From NCBI GenBank assembly GCA_963921795.1, contig OY997648.1:302501-366500 (forward strand): DNA of 64,000 nucleotides. The letters run 5' to 3'. The notes under the pieces are model-generated. The model saw nothing but the letters and a program-made list of their open reading frames with translations, did no database searches and was not told the DNA's origin. Positions 1-11,501 of this stretch are shown one piece after another (positions within the stretch are counted from its first letter, which is position 1; every line of letters begins with the position of its first letter). The translations under genes were made by a program, and so were the position numbers. The stretch comes from Nannobrachium achirus. Its lineage: Eukaryota > Chordata > Actinopteri > Myctophiformes > Myctophidae.

Positions 1-256
1 ATACGACCCTATAAGGACATATGACACCTTAATGACCCTTACGACCCTATATGGAGTTATGACACCTTAATGACCCATACGACCCTATAAGGAGATATGA
101 CACCTTAATGACCCATACGACCCTATAAGGACATATGACACCTTAATGACCCATACGACCCTATAAGGAGATATGACACCTTAATGACCCATACGACCCT
201 ATAAGGAGATATGACACCTTAATGACCCTTACGACCCTATATGGAGTTATGACACC
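1..256. repeat. 38-bp minisatellite, block 1
   Basis: Tandem units of 38 bp built from GACACCTTAATGACCCATAC followed by a GACCCTATAAGGAGATAT-type half. Units vary between CATACG and CTTACG and between AAGGACAT, AAGGAGAT and ATGGAGTT. Each unit holds one TTAA, the site used by the two MITEs that break the array. It starts at or before the window edge. Confidence 0.95.
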
Positions 257-260
257 TTAA

Positions 261-889
261 ACACCTTCTAAGCCGCGGCAGAACCCCCTGAACCCCGGTA
301 CTGCCGTGCAATCAGCGTTTTATTTATAAACATATTTTAAAAAACAAACACACCAAATGATAAACAACGCGCGCGGGTCGTTCAGTGCAAGCCAGCAGGA
401 CGTGCACACACTACGTGTTTGGGCGGCCACTTACTTAGAAGCTGCTGCTGGCTGTATTTCTGCCGTTCATTTGCATGGAGCGAGATGGGGTAATCCGCGA
501 GAAAAAACAGCGTTCGAAAGTACATTACGTCCTCGTCGCACGCACATCGATCTAATTCCATGTATTCCACTCATTCCGAAGCCTTGATTTCGCCTGTCGT
601 CTGGTCGGTATACTAGGGGGGATGGGCTAAACCAGGCTGCAGCACACACAGTGAAGGGGAACGTAATGGCCGCTCGTGGAGCCAGTGGCAGAGCCAGCCG
701 ATGACGTCATCACGTTTCTGACGTGATCCGATTGCACAACGTCTCTTAAAGAGACAGAGCACGACCTGCGACTGTATTTTTCAAAAAATTATGATTAATT
801 TCATAAATTACGGCGAAGTACGGGAATAGACGATTGGCTGATGGGACCCAGTAGGAAGTCCGAGGGAGTGCGGCCAGGCTTAGAAGGTG
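261..889. mobile_element. TTAA-flanked MITE, family T1
   Basis: A 629-bp element with short terminal inverted repeats, ACACCTTCTAAGCC at the left and GGCTTAGAAGGTG at the right, flanked by TTAA (257-260 and 890-893). The array reads GACACC-TTAA-TGACCC elsewhere, so the empty site is visible and TTAA was duplicated. A TTAA target suggests piggyBac- or Kolobok-like mobilisation. No transposase is visible. A related copy lies at 48333-48930. Confidence 0.85.
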
Positions 890-893
890 TTAA

Positions 894-1041
894 TGACCCA
901 TACGACCCTATAAGGACATATGACACCTTAATGACCCATACGACCCTATATGGACATATGACACCTTAATGACCCATACGACCCTATATGGAGATATGAC
1001 ACCTTAATGACCCATACAACCCTATATGGACATATGACACC
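894..1041. repeat. 38-bp minisatellite, block 2
   Basis: Continuation of the 38-bp array between two TTAA MITEs, about four units, mostly of the ATGGACAT or ATGGAGAT type. Confidence 0.95.
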
Positions 1042-1045
1042 TTAA

Positions 1046-1474
1046 CACATTGACCGCCATTTTAACATACCTCCGTACTCCCACCTGCCATTCGTCTCCA
1101 TAGACTTCCATGTAATTGGGTGTGCACGGATCATGTACACCCATGCCTAGATAATGCACCACGTGTGTCCACATTGCTCACAGCTTTCAAACAAAAAAAT
1201 CCGAATGGAAATCCGTTCAGGCATTCATGAGATAACAGCCACTATGTTTAACAAAGATGGCTGCCAAAATGGCTGCCATGCTTGAAAGATGGGGTTGCTA
1301 TGGGGGTTAAACATGCAATTTCGCGATTGCTATCATGCCTACTCAATTTTTTTGGGGTCAAAATTTTTTTTTTATTTTTTTTTATTTTTTTTTTTTTAAT
1401 TCTCGGGACTATCGGGCCTGGCGGGGAAAGACATTGGAATAATCTCGGGACTATCGGGCCTGGCAGGGAATGAG
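1046..1474. mobile_element. TTAA-flanked MITE, family T2
   Basis: A 429-bp element beginning CACATTGACCGCC and ending CAGGGAATGAG, flanked by TTAA at 1042-1045 and 1475-1478, inserted in the 38-bp array. Inside are an A/T homopolymer stretch and two copies of CTCGGGACTATCGGGCCTGG. Related copies at 42035-42491 (opposite orientation) and 43402-43852 are also TTAA-flanked. No coding potential; probably mobilised in trans. Confidence 0.85.
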
Positions 1475-1478
1475 TTAA

Positions 1479-2371
1479 TGACCCATACAACCCTATAAGG
1501 AGATATGACACCTTAATGACCCATACGACCCTATAAGGACATATGACACCTTAATGACCCATACGACCCTATAAGGACATATGACACCTTAATGACCCAT
1601 ACGACCCTATAAGGAGATATGACACCTTAATGACCCAAACGACCCTATATGGAGTTATGACACCTTAATGACCCATACGACCCTATAAGGACATATGACA
1701 CCTTAATGACCCATACGACCCTATAAGGAGATATGACACCTTAATGACCCTTACGACCCTATATGGAGTTATGACACCTTAATGACCCATACGACCCTAT
1801 AAGGAGATATGACACCTTAATGACCCATACGACCCTATAAGGAGATATGACACCTTAATGACCCATACGACCTTATAAGGAGATATGACACCTTAATGAC
1901 CCTTACGACCCTATAAGGAGATATGACACCTTAATGACCCATACGACCCTATATGGAGATATGACACCTTAATGACCCATACGACCCTATATGGAGATAT
2001 GACACCTTAATGACCCATACGACCCTATAAGGACATATGACACCTTAATGACCCATACGACCCTATAAGGACATATGACACCTTAATGACCCATACGACC
2101 CTATAAGGACATATGACACCTTAATGACCCATACGACCCTATATGGACATATGACACCTTAATGACCCATACGACCCTATATGGAGATATGACACCTTAA
2201 TGACCCATATGACCCTATAAGGACATATGACACCTTAATGACCCATACGACCCTATAAGGACATATGACACCTTAATGACCCATACAACCCTATAAGGAG
2301 ATATGACACCTTAATGACCCATACGACCCTATATGGACATATGACACCTTAATGACCCATACGACCCTATA
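1479..2371. repeat. 38-bp minisatellite, block 3
   Basis: About 23 units of the same 38-bp repeat, with base substitutions but almost no length change. The array ends abruptly at ACCCTATAGTGAGTAC, where a different repeat starts. Confidence 0.95.
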
Positions 2372-2578
2372 GTGAGTACATTTCAGATATAACTTAAAGT
2401 AGTGAGTACATTCAGATATAAGTACTTAAAGTATTGAGTACATTCAGATAGAAGTACTTAAAGTATTGAGTACATTCAGATAGAAGTACTTAAAGTATTG
2501 AGTACATTTCAGATATAACTACTTAAAGTATTGAGTACATTCAGATATAAGTATTTAAAGTATTGAGTACATTCAGAC
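2372..2578. repeat. About 35-bp minisatellite
   Basis: Six or so units of the type TGAGTACATTCAGATA followed by TAAGTACTTAAAGTAT, with small length differences. Non-coding. Confidence 0.9.
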
Positions 2579-2673
2579 TGGTCTGACCACTTCCACAGTA
2601 AACACAGAACTGACACTGTGTTTGTTGTGTCAACAGAAACTCATCATAGGAAGTTAGTTTAACACTTCTACCA

Positions 2674-3026
2674 ATGTGGAGAAAACACTTCTATACAATG
2701 TCTACCAATGTGGAGAAAACACTTCTATACAATGTCTACCAATGTGGAGAAAACACTTCTATACAATGTCTACCAATGTGGAGAAAACACTTCTATACAA
2801 TGTCTACCAATGTGGAGAAAATACTTCTATACAATGTCTACCAATGTGGAGACAACACTTCTATACAATGTCTACCAATGTGGAGACAACACTTCTATAC
2901 AATGTCTACCAATGTGGAGACAACACTTCTATACAATGTCTACCAATGTGGAGAAAATACTTCTATACAATGTCTACCAATGTGGAGAAAATACTTCTAT
3001 ACAATGTCTACCAATGTGGAGAAAAC
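2674..3026. repeat. 34-bp minisatellite
   Basis: About ten units of 34 bp containing ACCAATGTGGAGAAAACAC and TTCTATACAATGTCT. Because 34 is not a multiple of three and no stops occur, all three plus frames stay open, which makes apparent ORFs that are not genes. A 3' flank with LINE-like sequence follows. Confidence 0.93.
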
Positions 3027-3087
3027 TAATTATTTTGGGGGTCCCCAGATGATTAACTTAATGTGAAACATTGTTTTCTCTCTCAAC

Positions 3088-3462
3088 AGCCTTACCGAAG
3101 GCCATAAAGGAGTGTCGAGTGTGGATCACTAGCATCCTTTAAAATTGCCCTGAAAAACATTTACAGGCAGCAGCCGTTCGCAACTGGTAAAAAAACAAAC
3201 CTAGCCCAGCCCAACCCTACCCTCCCCTGCCCCTTCTTTGTATATACTTATTGTTTTTTTCTTTACATATCTACTGTATAGTACTGTGTTCTATTCGTCT
3301 GTCATTCAATGTTATATGAGATACTTAAATGGTTTCCTGTGGAAATAAGCTTAGTCTTTTCATGGATCTCCTTTTAATAGACCTTGTACCAGTGAACTGT
3401 ACCGTCATGAAACTGTACCTTTTCCTATGCAAACTTCTAATAAAGTCTTCAATCAAAACAGT
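3088..3462 (+). mobile_element. Truncated non-LTR retrotransposon, 3' end
   Basis: The plus strand keeps the last codons of a reverse-transcriptase ORF (around 3088-3180, ending in a peptide like RNW after a run of A/V residues) and a long 3' untranslated region ending CTAATAAAGTCTTCAATC. The same sequence is found inverted at 20517-20930 and as a shorter piece at 4855-4976. The AATC tail repeats are typical of non-LTR elements. Severely 5'-truncated. Confidence 0.75.
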
Positions 3463-3502
3463 AAATAAACCAACATAAAGTTTAAGTGTATAGAGGGTAT
3501 TA

Positions 3503-4565
3503 GTCCGGGAAAAATGGGGGTGAACGTGGATTCGCCTGTAAAAGTTTTTTTCTCAACTGATTATTGTAGCTTGGGGTCACCTCTTAAGGATTCAAGAGGA
3601 TGACCAGTGATATCCATTGAGCATTTTTTATTATTAACCCCTTAATGCCTGAAACATGGGCTCCCATTTACTTTCTATACAGGAGGAAAATACCCAGAAA
3701 AAGATTATTTTTCGGGGTATTTAAGGAGGATCTGAGGGGTCTAACTAGGGGTTTGTCATGATGCTGAATCCATTGCAGGCATTTGTTTTGCACAAAAAAC
3801 ATTCCGTGGGCTAGAAATAGCCTCAGAAAACAATACACGTATGGGTGAGTATTCATGTTAGTCGGAGGCCTTAGGGTTTTTTTTTCTCGTGCTAATCAGT
3901 CTAAAAGTGCAAAATTTTGCACAGATGTAGCTCAGGGCTTGCTCTAATGATTTAGCTAGGGCGCCCGAGTCTGCGACATTCGGGGTCGCCACAGCGGCCA
4001 AATCAAGTTGGGCTCCCATCGACTTTAGTGATGAAAAGTGATGAGTCATCACTTTTCAGAGTTTTGTGGGTGTTGTGGTGACCCGAAGGTCGCCGACCTA
4101 GCTAAATCATTAGAGCATGCCCTGAGCTACATCTGTGCAAAATTTTGCACTTTTAGACTGATTAGCACAAGAAAAAAAAAACCCTAAGGCCTCCGACTAA
4201 CATGAATACTCACCCATACGTGTATTGTTTTCTGAGGCTATTTCTAGCCCACGGAATGTTTTTTGTGCAAAACAAATGCCTGCAATGGATTCAGCATCAT
4301 GACAAACCCCTAGTTAGACCCCTCAGATCCTCCTTAAATACCCCGAAAAATAATCTTTTTCTGGGTATTTTCCTCCTGTATAGAAAGTCAATGGGAGACC
4401 ATGTTTCAGGCATTAAGGGGTTAATAATAAAAAATGCTCAATGGATATCACTGGTCATCCTCTTGAATCCTTAAGAGGTGACCCCAAGCTACAAGAATCA
4501 GTTGAGAAAAAAACTTTTACAAGCGAATCCACGTTCAGCCAAAAATCACCCTTTTTTTCCCGGAC
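3503..4565. mobile_element. 1.06-kb fold-back element
   Basis: Two arms of about 500 bp are near-perfect inverted copies meeting at the hairpin AAAAGTGATGAGTCATCACT (about 4030-4055). The ends read TA-GTCCGGGAAAAA and TTTTTCCCGGAC-TA, so a TA target is likely, as in Tc1/mariner-type elements. The same 62-codon open frame appears in both arms, a product of the inversion and not a gene. Only the arms are present; no transposase is seen. Confidence 0.88.
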
Positions 4566-4670
4566 TATATCTGCACATTTCTAAAGTGACAATTTAAGGA
4601 CTTTTTAATACCTCTAAAATGACAATTAAACATTGCCCCAAATTGTCAAATATTAGAAACAGAAATTGTG

Positions 4671-4763
4671 AACATAGCAGATCTACATGCTCACACATCT
4701 CATCTACATGCTCACAATGCATTGTGAGGTGTTGTGAGCATGTAGATCTGCTATTTTCACAAT
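4671..4763. repeat. Short hairpin (MITE-like)
   Basis: GCAGATCTACATGCTCACA pairs with TGTGAGCATGTAGATCTGC across about 50 bases that hold a second partial copy of the arm. Related hairpin arms with AAGCTCACA occur near 21455-21490 and 28208-28275, so it is a dispersed family. Confidence 0.7.
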
Positions 4764-4854
4764 AGAACCATGTTATACAAAATGTAATGCCTCAAATCTT
4801 AGTGCTCGTCAGGGTGGGGGTCCCCAGTTAAAATGGGTCCCCAGTTAAAATATG

Positions 4855-4972
4855 TTTGTAAAATATGCTTTCTAGGATCTCCTTTTAGTTGACCTTGTAC
4901 GAGTGAACTGTAGTGTCATGAAACTGTACCTTTTTCTATACAAACTCCTAATAAAGTCTTCAATCAATCAAT

Positions 4973-4976
<4 letters not shown>
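4855..4976 (+). mobile_element. LINE 3' fragment
   Basis: A short second copy of the 3' region seen at 3330-3462, containing GATCTCCTTTTAGTTGACC and ending AATAAAGTCTTCAATC followed by (AATC)n. Confidence 0.75.
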
Positions 4977-5027
<51 letters not shown>

Positions 5028-5058
5028 ACGCACACGCACACGCACACACGCACACACG
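4977..5058. repeat. (CA)n microsatellite
   Basis: Pure CA for about 50 bases, then CACACG variants. It abuts the preceding LINE tail. Confidence 0.97.
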
Positions 5059-5165
5059 TGTAACTCTGGGTGTGTGCTCTAATGCTGATTGCCCAGGCTT
5101 CTGCATATCTCTCTATAAACAGACCTGTGTTTGTTGACTTGCTTCATTCAGTATATGCCCTGATG

Positions 5166-6127
5166 AAGACCTTGTGGTTTACAGTTTACAGTTTAGGCAT
5201 TTAGCAGACACTTTTAATCCAAAGCGACTTACAATAAGCAGATAATACTTCACTACAATAAGCAAGATAATATGTCAGTACATTTACAACAATATAACAA
5301 ATGCATAGGAATATCAGTCTAGAAAAACAATAACATAGGTAGACCACGCACCTAATCAGTAAAAAACTTCTAAAACCTAAAAATGCTATCTAGCTTCATG
5401 TATAGTCATTGAGGGAAGGGGAGTGTTACAGTAGTGCTATGGGTTTAGATGGAGTCTGAAGAGGTGAGTCTTCAGTCCACGGCGGAAGCTGGGGAGTGAG
5501 TCTGTAGTTCTAAGTGCGACAGGGAGTTTATTCCACAGTTTGGGGGCCAGGAGGGAGAAGGGTCTAGATTTTTGTCCCGGGGTTTTCAGCGAGGGTTCTG
5601 TCAGCATCCCTGTGTCGGCTGATCTGAGTGAACGGGTGGGGTTATAGGGGTTGATCAGGTTTTGGAGGTATGGAGGAGCCATACCTTTGGTTGCTTTGAA
5701 GGTCAGCATCATTGTTTTGTATTCAGTGCGGGCCGCAACCGGGAGCCAGTGGAGGGAGCGGAGAAGGGGGGAGATGTGAGAACTTAGGCTGGTTGAAGAC
5801 CAGTCGTGCTGCTGCATTTTGGATCAGTTGGAGAGGTTTAAGTGCACATGCTGGGAGGCCAGTGAGGAGAGAGTTACAATAGTCAAGTTTTGATATGACA
5901 GATGTCTGGATGAGGAGCTGGGCTGACTCCTGGGTGAGGAAGATTCTGATTCTACAGATGTTATAGAGTGTGAACCTACAGGACCGGGTGACTGATGCAA
6001 TGTGTGTCTTGAATGATAGCTGGCTGTCCAGGACCACACCAAGGTTTCTAGCAGTTGGAACCAAAGTCACCAATGCATTATCTATGGAAATAGTGGGATC
6101 TTGCATGGACGTAGCTGGTGGAAACAT
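5166..6127 (-). pseudogene. L2/CR1-like LINE reverse-transcriptase remnant
   Basis: On the minus strand, 6127 down to about 5800 encodes a peptide with RNLGVVLDSQLSF, KLDYCNSLLTGLP and QNAAARLV, the thumb and connection region of ORF2 in L2-type LINEs. After a frameshift near 5800 the frame continues (5817-5437) with LLRSLHWLPVAAR, APPYL and KLWNKLPVALR. The left end, 5180-5245, matches the widespread fish motif TTAGCAGACACTTTTAATCC and CAAAGCGACTTACAATAAGC. 5'-truncated and frameshifted, hence dead. Confidence 0.85.
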
Positions 6128-6524
6128 GTCAGCTTTTAACTCTTTTCAACTATTTTCAAAGCAATAAAGGACCTTGTTTTTACTCCTGTCCTCCTCATTT
6201 AACTTCTTCTAGTGCTTGATTTCTCCTCTTTTTGTATGTTCAATATCTTATTGACCTCCAGGAGTTTAATAACAGTAGGTCACAGTTAACTTAAGTTGAC
6301 ATCTGATAGAATCTTGGCCATCTGTCTTAGCCATATATGGATTCTGTTAGTGTGGTATGTGGCCGATCAGATTGTGTATCCAGGAAACTATGAACAATGA
6401 GCTAGAACAATAGTTTGGTTGACCATTAATAATAACAATAATAATAATAATAATAATATAAACTATGAACAATGGGCTAGAACAATAGAACAATAGTTTG
6501 GTTGACCATTAATAATAATAATAA
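6128..6524. other. Unassigned spacer with TAA microsatellites
   Basis: No gene is seen. AATAATAATAA runs at 6430-6456 and 6506-6524 lie in two near-copies of a unit beginning AACTATGAACAATG; the second run leads straight into the first family H copy. Confidence 0.6.
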
Positions 6525-7453
6525 CTAGAAAAGAAAATTTCTAAGAAATTTTAAGTGTGCCTGCAGCTCGCTAAGTCTGTGCAACCTTGTGTAGCGGTTG
6601 GTGTTAGTGTTTCGTTTTGAGAGGGTCGTTCCCCCTGAAAAACACGCTTTGGCATGAAACGGTTACGTTTTGCGCGTTTGTGGTGCCCCCTATGGGTCGA
6701 AGTGGACATGCTTTTGGGTATATGTTCAGTATAGCGCCCCCCACTTGTGGTTAAAATTTGGTGTTGACTGGATGTTTCGTTTGTGATTTATGGCTACTTC
6801 TTACAAAACGGGCTCCTCCCGCTAACTTTGGAACCCTGTTACGGAAGAACGGTATGGACTATCAAAATATCGTTTAAATATGTTTATCGCATGAGTCCAT
6901 AGATCGTGTGTATCGATTTTTGTGACATTTGGAGAAAATATGTAGGAAAAGGAGCAAAAAGTGTGTTTTGAAGAAAATTCAAAATGGCGGAAAATCTATC
7001 CTGACGCAAATGGGCGTGGCCTATATGGGGAGATGCGTCATGACCCAAGGAATCCAGGGAAAAGGGAATTTTAATTTTCCGACCCACGGTTCAAGAGTTA
7101 CAGGCCGAAAGGTAAAGTGGACTGTTATAGCGCCACCATGAGGCCAACTGACAAAATTATTTTTTATTTAATCCTTGATATCATTATAAATCTCCTCTCC
7201 AAGTTTTGAAACTGTAGCCCCTATGGTTTGCAAGAAAAAAAATATTGAATGTGAGTTTTTGCGATTCCCATTATAAGTCAATGGGTAAAATTAATTCACT
7301 AATAAATTAATATCAATTAAACGATACAACTTTTCTCTTAGAAAAGTTATAGCACCCCATTCCCGGCCGAGCCGCACGTTTTGATGTATATATTGCGGCG
7401 GTGGCGTAAATTGTGCGGCAGTTATTACGTGCCGAAATTTTGTGAAGTGATTA
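6525..7453 (-). mobile_element. Family H copy, variant B (reverse, 5' end lost)
   Basis: The left edge is the family 3' end read backwards: CTAGAAAAG, the palindrome AAAATTTCTAAGAAATTTT, then AAGTGTGCCTGCAG. The interior differs from other copies (variant B, also at 41033-42030, 46666-47381 and 47391-48992) and includes TATAGCGCCCCCCACTTGTG and a TGACGCAAATGGGCGTGGCC stretch. The right side breaks off where the next copy begins. Confidence 0.85.
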
Positions 7454-8996
7454 TTAAGTGTGCCTGCTATGCAATAGCAGAACACTTATTGTAATCCGCC
7501 ATACTTAAGTCAGTCAGTCAGTCAGTCAGTAAGTAATGTTCTTGCAAATTTCTGCTCGTAATAACTGCCGCACAATTTACGCCACCGCCGCAATATATAC
7601 ATCAAAACGTGCGGCTCGGCCGGGAATGGTGTGCTATTACTTTTCTTTCCGATCCGCGTTACCATTGCGACGTAATTCGCAAAAAACGACGCCAAAAAAA
7701 CCCATTCACTTAGAATGGGGGAAATTTCGGCACGTAATAACTGCCGCACGATTTACGCCACCCCCGCAATATACACATCAAAACGTGCGGCTCGGCCGGG
7801 AATGGTGTGCTATTACTTTTCTTTCCGATCCGCGATACGATTGCGATGTAATTCGCAAAAAACGACGCCCAAAAACCCCATTGACTTAGAATGGGGGACT
7901 CCGAAAAAAAAACAGAAACTTTGGCGCCACATAACTCTGCCATACTTTTGCCTAGCAACGTGATTTAAACTTTAAAATGCACACACAACTTTGGTCTTTT
8001 TCCGGCCAATAGGGATGAGCTGTAATTGATTAAGCCCCGCCCCCTCTGTAACAGGAAGTGCCTCTATAACTCATGAACCGTTTGTCGTACAGACTCGCGG
8101 CTGGTGTCATAATTTTTTTTTTTCTCAAAATTTTTTTTTCTCAAAATTTTTTTTTTCTCAAACATTTTTTTTTCTCAAAATTTTTTTTTCTCAAATTTTT
8201 TTTTCTCAAATTTTTTTTTCTCAATTTTTTTTTCTCAAAAATGTTTTTTTCTCAAAAATTTTTTTTTCTCAAATTTTTTTTTTCTCAATTTTTTTTTTCT
8301 CAAAACATTTTTTTTTCTCAAAATTTTTTTTTCTCAATTTTTTTTCTCAATTTTTTTTTCTCAAATTTTTTTTTTCCTCAAAAAAATGTTTTTTTCTCAA
8401 AAAACTTTTTTTTTTCTCAAAAAACTTTTTTTTTCTCACAAAACTGTCGTTAAAGTGCGACCCGTGATAACGGCCAAAAATGCGCCAAAACGCCACTAAT
8501 TAGTCGAAATGGCTGACTTCCTGTTTGGTTTCTGATTGGCTGCTGGCCTTGTGACGTGGGTAGAGCTGCGAGGGCCCGGTCATCGCTGCTTGCAGCTTTA
8601 ATTCATTAATCGTCCATGACCTTAATTGGGGCCTATTTCGCCAAACAGGAAGTGCCCCTCACCAAACAGGAAGTGACCCTTGATCTCGTGAACCGTTTGT
8701 CATACAGACACGCGGGTTGCGTCAAATGACAAGATTAAGAGTCCTTAAACTTAATTGGGGCCTATTTCGCCAAACAGGAAGTGCCCCTCACCAAACAGGA
8801 AGTGACCCGTTTTCTCGTGAACCGTTTGTCGTACAGACATGTGGGTGGTGTCATATGAAGAACAATAATGTTAACGTTTATGCAAAAAAATGCTAATGTT
8901 AATAACGCTAATGCTAACACCAACCGCTACACAAGGTTGCACAGACTTAGCGAGCTGCAGGCACACTTAAAATTTCTTAGAAATTTTCTTTTCTAG
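7454..8996 (+). mobile_element. Family H full-length copy (forward)
   Basis: Starts TTAAGTGTGCCTGC with the hairpin CTGCTATGCAATAGCAG, then GTAATCCGCCATACTTAAGT and a (GTCA)n run. Two internal copies of a segment containing CGTGCGGCTCGGCC follow, then an AT-rich array. It ends with TGCAGGCACACTTAA, the palindrome AAAATTTCTTAGAAATTTT and CTTTTCTAG. No ORF with a recognisable protein. It reads as a non-autonomous element of 1543 bp. Confidence 0.85.
8108..8447. repeat. TTTTTTTCTCAAA array in family H
   Basis: About 25 degenerate units of a T-tract plus CTCAA(A)n, 12-16 bases each. Flanked left by GGCTGGTGTCATAA and right by CTGTCGTTAAAGTGCGACCC, the same borders as in other family H copies. 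Phe/Ser-rich frames through it are not genes. Confidence 0.95.
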
Positions 8997-9551
8997 TTAT
9001 TATACTAGAAAAGAAAATTTCTAAGAAATTTTAAGTGTGCCTGCAGCTCGCTAAGTCTGTGCAACCTTGTGTAGCGGTTGGTGTTAGCATTAGCATTATT
9101 AACATTAGCATTTTTTTGCATAAACTTTAACATTATTGTTCTTCATATGACACCACCCACATGTCTGTACGACAAACGGTTCACAAGAAAACAGGTCACT
9201 TCCTGTTTGGTGAGGGGCACTTCCTGTTTGGCGAAATAGGCCCCAATTAAGTTTAAGGACTCTTAATCTTGTCATTTGACGCAACCCGCGTGTCTGTATG
9301 ACAAACGGTTCACGAGATCAAGGGTCACTTCCTGTTTGGTGAGGGGCACTTCCTGTTTGGCGAAATAGGCCCCAATTAAGGTCATGGACGATTAATGAAT
9401 TAAAGCTGCAAGCAGCGATGACCGGGCCCTCGCAGCTCTACCCACGTCACAAGGCCAGCAGCCAATCAGAAACCAAACAGGAAGTCAGCCATTTCGACTA
9501 ATTAGTGGCGTTTTGGCGCATTTTTGGCCGTTATCATGGGTCGCACTTTAA

Positions 9552-9942
9552 CGACAGTTTTGTGAGAAAAAAAGTTTTTTGAGAAAAAAAAAAGTTTTTT
9601 GAGAAAAAAAAAAGTTTTTTGAGAAAAAAAAAATAAAAAAAAAAATTGAGAAAAAAAAATTGAGGAAAAAACATTTTGAGAAAAAAAAAATTGAGAAAAA
9701 AAAATGTGAGAAAAAAAAAATTGAGAAAAACAAATTTTTTGAGAAAAAGAAATTTGAGAAAAAAAAAATTTGAGAAAAAAAAATATTTGAGAAAAAAAAA
9801 TTGAGGAAAAAATTTTGAGAAAAAAAATTTTTGAGAAAAAAAAATTGAGAAAAAAAAATTGAGAAAAAAAAATTTTTGAGAAAAAAAATTTGAGAAAAAA
9901 AAAATCTTTGAGAAAAAAAAAATTTTGAGGAAAAAAAAATGT
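9552..9942. repeat. AT-rich array in family H (inverse orientation)
   Basis: Units of GAGAAAAAAAATTT type, the inverse complement of the array at 8108-8447 and with the same flanks. Array lengths differ between copies, so expansion happened after insertion. Confidence 0.95.
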
Positions 9943-10540
9943 ATGACACCAGCCGCGAGTCTGTACGACAAACGGTTCATGAATTATAGAGGCACTTCCT
10001 GTTTGGTGAAGGGCACTTCCTGTTATAGAGGGGGCGGGGCTTAATCAATTACAGCTCATCCCTATTGGTCGGAAAAAGACCAAAGTTGTGTGAGCATTTT
10101 ACATTTTAAATGACGTTGCTAGGCAAAAGTATGGCAGAGTTATTTGGCGCCAAAGTTTCTGGTTTTTTTTCGGAGTCCCCCATTCAAAGTCAATGGAGTT
10201 TTTGGGCGTCGTTTTTTGCGAATTACGTCGCAATGGTAACGCGGATCGGAAAGAAAAGTAATAGCACACCATTCCCGGCCGAGCCGCACGTTTTGATGTA
10301 TATATTGCGGCGGTGGCGTAAATTGTGCGGCAGTTATTACGTGCTGAAGTTTCCCCCATTCTAAGTCAATGGGGTTTTTGGGCGTCGTTTTTTGCGAATT
10401 ACGTCGCAATGGTAACGCGGATCGGAAAGAAAAGTAATAGCACACCATTCCCGGCCGAGCCGCATGTTTTGATATATATATTGCGGCGGTGGCGTAAATT
10501 GTGCGGCAGTTATTACGTGCCGAAATTTGTGGGATCATTA

Positions 10541-11501
10541 TTAAGTGTGCCTGCTATGCAATAGCAGAACACTTATTGTAATCCGCCATACTTAAGTCAG
10601 TCAGTCAGTCAGTCAGTCAGTAAGTAAGTAAGTAATGTTCTTGCAAATTTCTGCTCGTAATAACTGCCGCACAATTTACGCCACCACCGCAATATATACA
10701 TCAAAACGTGCGGCTCGGCCGGGAATGGTGTGCTATTACTTTTCTTTCCGATCCGCGTTACCATTGCGACGTAATTCGCAAAAAACAACGCCAAAAAACC
10801 CCATTGACTTAGAATGGGGGAAACTTCGGCACGTAATAACTGCCGCACAATTTACACCACCCCCGCAATATATACATCAAAATGTGCGGCTCGGCCGGGA
10901 ATGGTGTGCTATTACTTTTCTTTCCGATCCGCGATACGATTGCGACGTAATTCGCAAAAAACTACGCCCAAAAACCCCATTGACTTAGAATGGGGGACTC
11001 CGAAAAAAACCCAGAAACTTTGGCGCCACATAACTCTGCCATACTTTTGCCTAGCAACGTGATTTAAACTTTAAAATGCACACACAACTTTGGTCTTTTT
11101 CCGGCCAATAGGGATGAGCTGTAATTGATTAAGCCCCGCCCCCTCTGTAACAGGAAGTGTCCTTCGCCAAACAGGAAGTGCCTCTATAACTCATGAACCG
11201 TTTGTCGTACAGACTCGCGGCTGGTGTCATAATTTTTTTTTTCTCAAAATCTTTTTTTTCTCAAATTTTTTTTTTCTCAAAAAAATTTTTTTCTCAAAAT
11301 TTTTTTTCTCAAAATTCTTTTTTTTCTCAAATTTTTTTTTTCTCCAAATTTTTTTTTCTCAATTTTTTTTTCTCAAAAAATTTTTTTTCTCAAATTTTTT
11401 TTTCTCAAAAAATTTTTTTTTCTCAAATTTTTTTTTTCTCAAATTTTTTTTTCTCAATTTTTTTTTCTCAAAACACTTTTTATCGAAATTTTCTTTTCTA
11501 G
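10541..11501 (+). mobile_element. Family H copy nested in another copy
   Basis: Begins TTAAGTGTGCCTGCTATGCA and ends CGAAATTTTCTTTTCTAG. It has the 5' hairpin, the (GTCA)n/(AAGT)n run and the AT-rich array, but the usual 3' inverted repeat TGCAGGCACACTTAA is missing, so its 3' part is deleted down to the last 20 or so bases. It lies inside the reverse copy 9005-11568. Confidence 0.8.
11232..11480. repeat. AT-rich array in family H
   Basis: About 18 units of T7-8CTCAAA. The right flank passes directly into the truncated 3' end of the element instead of CTGTCGTTAAAG. Confidence 0.93.

Noticed and set aside
1..2371. CRISPR-like array of evenly spaced repeats
   Set aside because: Units are contiguous with no unique spacers, and the context is a vertebrate genome.
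2674..3066. Three overlapping plus-strand frames of 114-130 codons with a repeated WRKHFYTMSTNVE-type unit
   Set aside because: The 34-bp unit shifts frame each repeat, so all frames show the same peptide; a minisatellite, not a repeat protein.
3668..4474. Identical 62-codon frames starting MNTHPYVYCFL
   Set aside because: They lie in the two arms of the fold-back element and are identical because the arms are.
3501..4567. microRNA precursor
   Set aside because: The stem is far too long and perfect; it is a fold-back transposon. The 61429-61621 hairpin is likewise more like a MITE, though small RNAs cannot be excluded.
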